A DNA stretch of 11,588 bases, taken from JBQCHF01 sp051953655. Its GTDB lineage: Bacteria; Actinomycetota; Actinomycetes; Motilibacterales; Motilibacteraceae. The notes under the pieces were generated by a model, which worked only from the letters and a program-made list of their open reading frames with translations, was not told the DNA's origin and did not search any database. Below, one piece after another: positions 6,880 through 11,588 of this stretch. The stretch lies in assembly GCA_051953655.1 (NCBI GenBank), contig JBQCIO010000116.1, positions 1 through 11,588 of the forward strand, given 5' to 3'. The position numbers and the translations under genes are program-made. Position 1 is the stretch's first letter. The number at the start of each line of letters is the position of its first letter.

Positions 6880-8469
6880 TCAGCGGGTGCGGACCCAGGT
6901 TCTGGTGGGGTCGACCCAGGCCGGGGCGCGCCATTCGGTGCCCCCATCGGCGGTCGCGCGGATGTCCCAGTGCTGGTCGTGGACGAGGTGGTGGTGCCAC
7001 AGGCAGAGCAGGCGCAGCTCGTCGAGGTTGGTCTCTCCGCCCAGGGTCCACCAGGTGATGTGGTGCGCCTGGGACCAGTCCGGCGGGCGATCACAACCCG
7101 GGCCGACGCAGCCCTTGTCCCGCAGCGCCAGGAGCCTGCGCTGGTCGGGGGTCGCCAGCCGTTTGGCTCTGCCGACGTCGATGGGTCTGCTCTCCCCGTC
7201 CAGGACGACGGGGATGATCCCTGCTTCGCAGGCGAGGAGGCGGGCCTGCTCGACCGAGATCCGGGAGCCAGCCGAGGTGGTGGACAGGATCTGCGCGGCC
7301 CGGTGGGCTCCGGGGGTCGGCTCGCCCTTCTCGCTTGCCCGCAGCTCGGCGAGGGTGACCGCGACCAGGAGCCCGTCGCGGGACGGGGCGGCGACCTTGC
7401 CGCGGAAGCCCTCGGGCACGGCCGGCACGGGCGGCTCACCATCGAGGCCGAGGCCGAGCTCTACGCCGAGGTCGAGGGCCTGCTGCCCGGCGGGCTGCCC
7501 GGTGCGCGGGTCGGCACCATCGGCTGAGATGTCGACCGGCTCGACGTCGCTGTCGGCGTCCTCGGCGAGGTTGTCGTCGTCGTTCTCGTTAGCGTTGCTG
7601 GTCTTCTGCTGAGGCAGGATGCGCCCGGCGACGGTGACCGACTCCAGCAGCGCGTCGAGCAGCCGCTGCTTGGCGGTGCGCGGGTCGGGCAGCTCCGCGG
7701 TGCCGATCGGCGCGGCCAGCGGCTCGAGGACTGACTTGAGGCGGGCTTCCATGTCGGGGGTGAGCAGGCCGTGCAGCTCGGTGAGTGCGCCGTCGGTGCG
7801 GGCGTGGCGGCGGAAGGACAGCGCGCACAGGTCCCGCAGCCGGGACGGGTCCGCGGTCGGCCGCTCGGCCGGTTCTGGGCCGAGGTCTTCGCGCAGCTGC
7901 CGGCCGAGCACCTCCAGGCCCTGCGGGGACCGCTGGTGGCACAGCTCGACCATCGTGTCCTCGGCGAACTCCAGCGCCTCCGGGCTGGCCCCGTCGAAGG
8001 TGGCCAGTTCCTTCAGGACGATCCCGATCCGGTGCGCCTGCTCGAACGAGACGAACCCGGCGGCCATCCCGGCCGCCCGCGGGCACGGGCCCGGATCGGG
8101 GTCGCTCAACGAGCGGGCCGCCGACGCGGCGTGCAGCGCCCGGGCCTGCCGCACCAGCGTTCGCGCCCGGGGGAGGTCCATCCGCAGCGCCTGGGCGAGC
8201 CAGTCCTCGGTCTTGCGCACCCCGGAGATTCCCTGCGCCACGCCCCGGCGCTCGCACTCGTGCAGCAGGCACAGCAGCACCAGCATCAGCTGGTTCAGCA
8301 CCGTCCCCACCAGGTGCAGCAGCGCCACAAGCTCCGAGGGCTTCGCCACCGAGAAGTCCACCCGCCCCGCCCCCGGCGCGACCACCGCCGCCACGGAATC
8401 GGCGACCCGCAGCAGCCCGACCGCCAGCGGGGAGGACCCCACCCCGCCGCGGTCGAAGCTGTCTGCCAT
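6880..8469 (-). CDS. DUF222 (13E12 repeat) HNH endonuclease
   Basis: The 529-residue product has the architecture of the actinobacterial 13E12/DUF222 family: a long helical DUF222 region (about 40-400) and a C-terminal HNH nuclease domain. The nuclease core shows a zinc-type Cys pair (Cys454, Cys459 in GCVGPGCDRP), AHHITWW with His469-His470, Asn481 in ETNLDELRLLC, and WHHHLVHDQHW with His492-494 and His497, so all key residues are intact. An acidic linker at 291-310 (mostly Asp, Glu, Asn) splits the two regions. The family is multi-copy in many actinobacteria and of unclear role; DNA-damage links are known in mycobacteria. The ATG at 8469 has no Shine-Dalgarno but lies six bases after a TAGAAT box, implying a leaderless message under a LexA-like box. 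It may drive the methyltransferase and kinase-like genes downstream. Confidence 0.93.
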   Translation of the reverse strand: MADSFDRGGVGSSPLAVGLLRVADSVAAVVAPGAGRVDFSVAKPSELVALLHLVGTVLNQLMLVLLCLLHECERRGVAQGISGVRKTEDWLAQALRMDLPRARTLVRQARALHAASAARSLSDPDPGPCPRAAGMAAGFVSFEQAHRIGIVLKELATFDGASPEALEFAEDTMVELCHQRSPQGLEVLGRQLREDLGPEPAERPTADPSRLRDLCALSFRRHARTDGALTELHGLLTPDMEARLKSVLEPLAAPIGTAELPDPRTAKQRLLDALLESVTVAGRILPQQKTSNANENDDDNLAEDADSDVEPVDISADGADPRTGQPAGQQALDLGVELGLGLDGEPPVPAVPEGFRGKVAAPSRDGLLVAVTLAELRASEKGEPTPGAHRAAQILSTTSAGSRISVEQARLLACEAGIIPVVLDGESRPIDVGRAKRLATPDQRRLLALRDKGCVGPGCDRPPDWSQAHHITWWTLGGETNLDELRLLCLWHHHLVHDQHWDIRATADGGTEWRAPAWVDPTRTWVRTR

Positions 8470-8475
8470 GCACTG

Positions 8476-8481
8476 ATTCTA
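8476..8481 (-). promoter_or_regulatory. -10 promoter box of the HNH gene, leaderless start
   Basis: On the minus strand the sequence reads TAGAAT, six bases, then the ATG of the HNH gene. TAGAAT fits the actinobacterial TANNNT -10 consensus. A start of transcription about seven bases downstream would fall at the ATG itself, and there is no Shine-Dalgarno in the gap, so a leaderless message is the simplest reading. No good -35 is seen at the usual distance; TGGACA lies too far upstream (27-base spacer). Confidence 0.7.
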
Positions 8482-8483
8482 CC

Positions 8484-8497
8484 CGAACACGCGTACG
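8484..8497. promoter_or_regulatory. LexA (SOS) box-like operator upstream of the HNH gene
   Basis: The plus strand reads CGAAC-ACGC-GTACG. The actinobacterial/mycobacterial SOS box is known as TCGAAC-N4-GTTCGA; the inner ten fixed bases match at nine, and over the full twelve fixed positions there are two mismatches. The box ends two bases from the TAGAAT -10 box, exactly where a bound LexA would block RNA polymerase. From memory, several 13E12-family genes of Mycobacterium tuberculosis carry SOS boxes and are DNA-damage induced, which supports the reading. Confidence 0.65.
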
Positions 8498-8737
8498 AAT
8501 ATCAGGACTGTCCACAGCAGAAACTAAGGCACAGCAACGGCTTCTCGCAGATGGACTGGTTGGAGTGAAGGTCACCCTGGTTCACAGAGAAGGACTCAGG
8601 GTCACCCTCACCCCATCACCGGCGACCGGGCCGCCGACCCCGCCCCGCCCGACGCCCTCCGTCGACAGCCGCCTTGCCTTTGCTTGAGCCATCACGCTGC
8701 AGCCTCAGCACCTGCCACAGCACATCGACGAATTCGG
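8498..8737. other. Intergenic stretch between the HNH and glyoxalase-fold genes
   Basis: Apart from the hairpin at 8570-8606, no gene is supported here. The direct repeat GGTCACCCT (8570-8578 and 8600-8608) forms part of that hairpin. A 40-codon plus-strand frame starting with GTG at 8565 ends near 8687; its proline-rich composition does not look like a protein. Positions 8500-8560 are visibly less GC-rich than the flanks, as expected for promoter-proximal DNA. Confidence 0.5.
8570..8606. terminator. Imperfect hairpin between the HNH promoter and the glyoxalase-fold gene
   Basis: GGT-C-ACCCTG-GTTC (8570-8583) pairs with GGAC-T-CAGGGT-C-ACC (8592-8606), leaving an 8-base loop, one C-C mismatch and one bulged T. 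It sits about 130 bases past the glyoxalase-fold gene stop and about 90 bases before the HNH -10 box, so it may end the upstream transcript and insulate the SOS-like promoter. The right arm contains an 11-base palindrome (AGGGTCACCCT, 8598-8608), so an operator is the alternative. No T-run follows. Confidence 0.4.
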
Positions 8738-9121
8738 TCACAGCCGCTGCACCACCTGGATCGGGTGCCCCTCGGGGTCAGCCGCCCAGGCGACGAGCAG
8801 CCGGCCGTCCAGGAAGCGGTACGGCTCGGCCAATGCGGTGGCCCCGGCCCCGAGCAAGGTCCGGTAGGCGGCCGGGGTGTCGTCGCACCACAGGATCACC
8901 GCGGCTCGCGCCGGGTCCCGGTTGGTCTCCAGGCCGTGGTCCTCGCGCGTCGCCTCGTGGCCGGCCAGGCCGAGCCGGAACCCGTCGAGAACGACGTCGA
9001 CGTGCTTCGGCACCCCGAGCGCCGGCGTGCGGAACGCCTCCGCGAACCCCAGCCGCCGGTAGAAGGCTGCGGTGCCCTCGACGTCGGCGCAGAACAGCAC
9101 GACCTGCGGCGCGCGGAACAT
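8738..9121 (-). CDS. VOC-superfamily (glyoxalase/bleomycin-resistance fold) protein
   Basis: The 127-residue product fits one VOC protein made of two beta-alpha-beta-beta-beta modules. The first module shows QVVLFCADVEGTAAFYRRLGF (residues 6-26), the typical opening strand and helix. The second shows AAVILWCDDTPAAYRTLL (73-90) and ends with DPEGHPIQVVQ (115-125), the usual closing strand. His40 and His55 are in the first module, but the standard metal ligands in strands one and eight (His/Glu) are not obvious, so an enzyme activity cannot be assigned; drug binding or a dioxygenase-like role are alternatives. The ATG at 9121 overlaps the DUF1905 gene stop as TGATG, so the two are translationally coupled; a GTG one codon earlier is possible. 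Family placement is confident, function is not. Confidence 0.85.
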   Translation of the reverse strand: MFRAPQVVLFCADVEGTAAFYRRLGFAEAFRTPALGVPKHVDVVLDGFRLGLAGHEATREDHGLETNRDPARAAVILWCDDTPAAYRTLLGAGATALAEPYRFLDGRLLVAWAADPEGHPIQVVQRL

Positions 9122-9459
9122 CACGCCTCGCCGTCGGCCTGAGAAGGCAGAGCGGCGGGTGCGCCGTCACGCGGAGCGGGAGTCAGCCGCACCGTCGCCG
9201 GCTCGCCCTCCTCCAGCCCTTCCGCCCGGCGGACGACGGCGCGCAGCGGCAGCACGTAGCCGCCGTCCTTGGGCCACAGCGAGGTCTCCCACTCGCTCCC
9301 ACCCAGCCGCACCCGTACCGGGACCATCCCCCAGCCGTAGCTGATCTCCTCGGCGACGTCGCGCAGCAGCGCGCACTCCGGCTCGGGCACGGAAAGGAAG
9401 TAGTAGGGCGCCGGACCGCGCCACTGCCAGACCTCGGCGGTGAAGGTGATCGTCTCCAC
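9121..9459 (-). CDS. DUF1905 domain protein
   Basis: The 112-residue product resembles the small DUF1905 family. ITFTAEVWQWRGPAPYYFLS (4-23) opens the barrel, ISYGWGMVPVRVRLGGSEWETS (39-60) is the family core, and LWPKDGGYVLPLRAVVRRAEGL (61-82) ends with the usual strand leading to ATVRL. No catalytic residues are known for the family and no function is assigned. A 22-residue Pro/Ala-rich tail follows. The start is uncertain: GTG at 9459 puts the domain at the N-terminus, as in relatives, with a weak CAGG nine bases upstream; a GTG at 9501 would add 14 residues that do not look like family sequence. It overlaps the glyoxalase-fold gene by one base, and the pair probably shares one transcript. 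Confidence 0.8.
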   Translation of the reverse strand: METITFTAEVWQWRGPAPYYFLSVPEPECALLRDVAEEISYGWGMVPVRVRLGGSEWETSLWPKDGGYVLPLRAVVRRAEGLEEGEPATVRLTPAPRDGAPAALPSQADGEA

Positions 9460-9504
9460 CCGCGGAAGCCTGCACCAGCTGTCAACCCGGATGTCAGTCA
9501 CCGG

Positions 9505-9723
9505 TCAGGCACGAGGCAGCACGATGCCCAGCCGCTCGGCGAGGGGGACCGCACGGGCGACCGCGAGGGCCTCCTCGGCGTCGCCGGGCGCACCCTGCGC
9601 GGCGAGCGTCCGGGACAGCTGGTGCGCGGTGTGCGCGACGAAGGTGTGCCAGGCCTGCTCCTCCGAGCGGGCCAGGGCCTCGCGCAGGTCGCTGGGTCCG
9701 GCGCTGGTCGGCCCCGTGACCAC
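9505..9723 (-). pseudogene. Fragment resembling the C-terminal end of a TPR-containing regulator
   Basis: The 72-residue frame reads as a short leader and two helices, with DLREALARSEEQAWHTFVAH, HQLSRTLAAQGAPGDAEEAL and a finish of ARAVPLAERLGI. This pattern (leucine/alanine heptads, AAQGAPGDAEEAL, then an LAERLG end) recalls the last TPR repeat that closes many large actinobacterial LuxR-, BTAD- or adenylate-cyclase-type regulators. Nothing upstream in this frame looks like the rest of such a protein; the lipoprotein gene begins only 58 bases away. A remnant left by deletion is the likeliest reading. A GTG at 9723 could start a stand-alone small protein, but no Shine-Dalgarno is seen. It lies just before the DUF1905 gene, in the same frame, separated by the stop. 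Confidence 0.45.
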
Positions 9724-9781
9724 AACCGGGCCGGACAGCGGCCATGGGGCGCCTTCGTGCTGGACGCCTCCGCGGCTCCGG

Positions 9782-10426
9782 TCAGCCCTTCGCCGCCTTG
9801 CTGCATTCCTGCTGCACGCTCCGGTACTGATCTGTCAGCCGGTTGTGCTCGTCGACCATGCCCGCCAAGGTCTGACCCGCCGCGTTGAACTGGTCCACGG
9901 CAGCCCTCGTCGCCGCCGTGGCGCGTGCCCCGGCCGCGTTCCACACCGCAACCATGCTCGTCGCAGCTGCGACCGCTGCCTTGCCGGCATCAGCCTCGCG
10001 GACCTCGTGCCCGAGGCTGACCTTGAAGTGGTTCCACTCGGGGAGGCAACCCTTCGGGAGGGTCAAGGTGTCGCACGCCGCGACGGCAGCCCTGAACGAT
10101 GAACCCTTCTCTCGAGCCGCGGCCAGCGCCGTGAGCGACGCCTGCTTGTCCGCCTGCATCTTGTCCATGGTCGCCTGGTACTGAGGGCTCCCCGAGGGGA
10201 CGCGACCGCTGGTGACGCCGTTGAACGCGTCGCTGTAGTGGTTGAGAGAGTCGACGGTCGCTCGCGTTGCCTCGGCGGACGTGTTCTCCATCTCGACGAA
10301 GCGGACCCGCGCGTCCTGGCACGCCGACGAAAGGCTCGACTGCGACGAGCACGCCGGCAGTGCGATGGCGAGCAGGAACGCTACGAGCGCCACGAGCAAC
10401 GGTCTCGGCCGAAGACTTCTTCGCAT
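9782..10426 (-). CDS. Small cysteine-rich lipoprotein of unknown function
   Basis: The 214-residue product starts with a basic N-terminus and hydrophobic segment, then a lipobox (ALPAC, Cys26), so it should be a lipid-anchored exported protein. The rest is alanine-rich and mostly helical; residues 85-115 and 145-205 have the look of long amphipathic helices. Besides the lipid cysteine it has four others (36, 118, 127, 208), an even number in an exported protein, which suggests two disulfides. I do not recognise a family. The ATG at 10426 is supported by GGGAG nine bases upstream. It is the first minus-strand gene after hemB, with 266 bases between them and a 12-base palindrome about 40 bases upstream of its start, so it probably has its own promoter. 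Confidence 0.8.
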   Translation of the reverse strand: MRRSLRPRPLLVALVAFLLAIALPACSSQSSLSSACQDARVRFVEMENTSAEATRATVDSLNHYSDAFNGVTSGRVPSGSPQYQATMDKMQADKQASLTALAAAREKGSSFRAAVAACDTLTLPKGCLPEWNHFKVSLGHEVREADAGKAAVAAATSMVAVWNAAGARATAATRAAVDQFNAAGQTLAGMVDEHNRLTDQYRSVQQECSKAAKG

Positions 10427-10692
10427 CGTCGCCCACTCCCTGAGCTCCGGCTCCGCCCTGCCGAGGCGTCGCGCGACGGGACGTCAGGACCCGCGAGATC
10501 GTTCGTCGTCTGCCCACTGCACCCTGTGCCGGGCGTGCCAGCGACCCCAGAGGCGTTGGTCCTTCGCGGGACGAGCGCGGCACGTCGCACGATCGAGTCT
10601 CGTCACGGCCTCGTCCGTCGGGAGACCGCTACGTCCGCGAGTGGTCGACGAGGGCTCTGGAGCGAGATCGGGGCACAGCCGGTGAGTGCCGA
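10427..10692. other. Intergenic stretch between hemB and the lipoprotein gene
   Basis: No gene is supported in these 266 bases; the open frames here are ordinary high-GC open frames without family motifs or ribosome-binding sites. There is no strong terminator after hemB, only weak short inverted repeats such as GTCC-CGCGAA-GGAC. A decayed gene cannot be excluded. The only distinct element is the palindrome at 10467-10478. Confidence 0.4.
10467..10478. promoter_or_regulatory. 12-base perfect palindrome upstream of the lipoprotein gene
   Basis: CGTCGCGCGACG is its own reverse complement. It lies 41 bases upstream of the lipoprotein ATG, a usual place for an operator. CG-alternating palindromes are not rare in GC-rich DNA, so this is a candidate only; no regulator can be named. 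Confidence 0.25.
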
Positions 10693-11588
10693 TCAGCCGC
10701 GCAGCAGCCGCGCGGCCTCCACCGCCCAGTACGTCAGCACCGTGGTGGCCCCCGCGCGCCGGATGCCGGTGAGGGTCTCGAGGATCATCCGCTCGCGGTC
10801 GATCCAGCCGTTGGCGGCCGCGGCCTCGACCATCGAGTACTCGCCGGACACGTTGTAGGCCGCCACCGGCACCTGCACCGACTCGCGGACGCGGCTGACG
10901 ACGTCGAGATAGCCGACCGCGGGTTTGACCATGACGATGTCGGCGCCTTCGGCCACGTCGAGCATGGCTTCTCGGAGCGCGTCGCCGGCGCTCGGGTCCT
11001 GCTGATAGGAAGCCCGGTCGCCGAACTGCGGCGCTCCCTCGGCGGCGTCGCGGAACGGCCCGTAGAAGCACGAGGCGTACTTGACCGCGTACGCACAGAT
11101 CGCCACGTCCGGCTCCCCGGCCTCGTCGAGCGCGCGCCTGATCGCGGCCACCTGCCCGTCCATCATCCCGCTCGGGGCGACGACGTGCGCGCCCGCGCGG
11201 GCCTGCGCCACCGCAATCGCGGCGTACCGCTCCAGCGTGGTGTCGTTGTCTACGGCCCCCGCCGGGGTCAGCACGCCGCAGTGCCCGTGGTCGGTGTACT
11301 CGCACAGGCACAGGTCAGCCATGATCACGACGTCGCCGCCGACTTCCGTGGTCACATCGCGCAGCGCCGCCTGGATGATGCCGTCCTCGTCGTCGGCGGC
11401 CGAGCCACGGCCGTCCTTGACTGCCGGGATGCCGAACAGGATCAGGCCGCCGACACCGGCCTGCGCCGCGTCGGCCGCCGCCTTGCGCAAGCTGTCCCTG
11501 GTGTGCTGCACCACGCCGGGCATGGACGCCACCGGCACGGGCGCCGGTATCCCTTCCTTGACGAACAGCGGAAGGACCAGGTCCGCGC
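10693..11588 (-). CDS. hemB: Porphobilinogen synthase (5-aminolevulinate dehydratase), N-terminus cut by window edge
   Basis: The visible 297 residues (the first codon is split by the edge) run from LVLPLFVKEGI to the true C-terminus; roughly 30 N-terminal residues are missing. The enzyme joins two 5-aminolevulinate molecules into porphobilinogen, the step after HemL in haem synthesis, in the cytoplasm. The zinc-binding motif DLCLCEYTDHGHC (about 11278-11315) has the three-cysteine zinc ligand set. The two active-site lysines are in AVKYASCFYGPFRDA and VMVKPAVGYLDV, 52 residues apart as in the E. coli enzyme. YNVSGEYSM and the closing YWAVEAARLLRG are also typical. A GTG at 11538 is an internal codon, not the start, because family sequence continues upstream of it. 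Presumably it follows hemC/hemD beyond the right edge. Confidence 0.96.
   Translation of the reverse strand, partial: ADLVLPLFVKEGIPAPVPVASMPGVVQHTRDSLRKAAADAAQAGVGGLILFGIPAVKDGRGSAADDEDGIIQAALRDVTTEVGGDVVIMADLCLCEYTDHGHCGVLTPAGAVDNDTTLERYAAIAVAQARAGAHVVAPSGMMDGQVAAIRRALDEAGEPDVAICAYAVKYASCFYGPFRDAAEGAPQFGDRASYQQDPSAGDALREAMLDVAEGADIVMVKPAVGYLDVVSRVRESVQVPVAAYNVSGEYSMVEAAAANGWIDRERMILETLTGIRRAGATTVLTYWAVEAARLLRG

Noticed and set aside
6070..8469. Restriction-modification system formed by the HNH nuclease and adjacent methyltransferase
   Set aside because: The methyltransferase has UbiE/Methyltransf_11 motifs and lacks the DPPY/NPPY and target-recognition features of DNA methyltransferases; the nuclease belongs to the DUF222 family, which is not known as a restriction enzyme partner.
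8565..8687. 40-codon plus-strand frame starting with GTG in the gap upstream of the HNH gene
   Set aside because: Proline/threonine-rich, overlaps a hairpin, lacks a good ribosome-binding site and resembles no protein I know.
9480..9485. Perfect TTGACA -35 box on the minus strand before the DUF1905 gene
   Set aside because: No -10-like hexamer lies 16-19 bases downstream; the region there is GC-rich and enters the coding sequence. It is probably chance.
10484..10692. Small protein gene between hemB and the lipoprotein gene
   Set aside because: Open frames exist on both strands but none has a start with a ribosome-binding site or a recognisable motif; random open frames are common at this GC content.
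11536..11538. GTG as the hemB start codon
   Set aside because: Conserved porphobilinogen synthase sequence (LVLPLFVKEGI) continues upstream of it to the window edge, so the gene is cut by the edge.
1..11588. tRNA genes, CRISPR arrays, insertion sequences or attachment sites
   Set aside because: No cloverleaf-like sequence, spaced direct repeats, transposase motif or flanking terminal repeats were found by reading the window.

Overview
The window is very GC-rich throughout, with GTG starts and 1- to 4-base stop/start overlaps. It carries the order hemL - histidine phosphatase - resA/tlpA - ccdA - resB, together with a 13E12-type (DUF222) HNH endonuclease gene. This points to a high-GC actinobacterium. 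The style of the secreted proteins and the DUF222 gene would suit the Geodermatophilaceae (Blastococcus/Geodermatophilus-like), but that is inference. No tRNA, rRNA, CRISPR array or insertion sequence is visible.

Layout. (1) Positions 1-3984, minus strand: a tightly packed tetrapyrrole and cytochrome c maturation operon. It reads hemL, a histidine-phosphatase gene, resA/tlpA (thiol-disulfide lipoprotein), ccdA (electron import) and resB (cut by the left edge). Junctions are a 4-base overlap, a 7-base gap, a 4-base overlap and a 70-base gap, so the first four genes look translationally coupled. HemL makes 5-aminolevulinate for haem; CcdA and ResA keep the apocytochrome cysteines reduced; ResB, with a ResC/CcsA expected beyond the edge, handles haem and ligation. 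(2) Positions 4145-5437, plus strand: a secreted MltB-like lytic transglycosylase, divergent from hemL, ending in a long hairpin shared with the convergent gene. (3) Positions 5482-10426, minus strand: an accessory block. In transcription order it holds a small cysteine-rich lipoprotein, a fragment resembling the C-terminal end of a TPR regulator, a DUF1905 protein overlapping a VOC/glyoxalase-fold protein, a DUF222-HNH endonuclease, a class I methyltransferase and a P-loop kinase-like protein. (4) Positions 10693-11588, minus strand: most of hemB (porphobilinogen synthase), cut by the right edge.

The haem genes hemB and hemL, which act close together in one pathway, are therefore separated by about 6.7 kb of mostly unrelated genes. 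This stretch looks like a variable pocket between conserved blocks.

The most interesting signal is the promoter of the HNH endonuclease gene. It has a near-consensus actinobacterial LexA (SOS) box directly upstream of a TAGAAT -10 box that lies six bases before the ATG, implying a leaderless, DNA-damage-inducible message. No clearly new multi-gene system is evident. Most of the window is recognisable, and the least understood parts are the lipoprotein, the phosphatase inside the cytochrome operon, and the kinase/methyltransferase pair.
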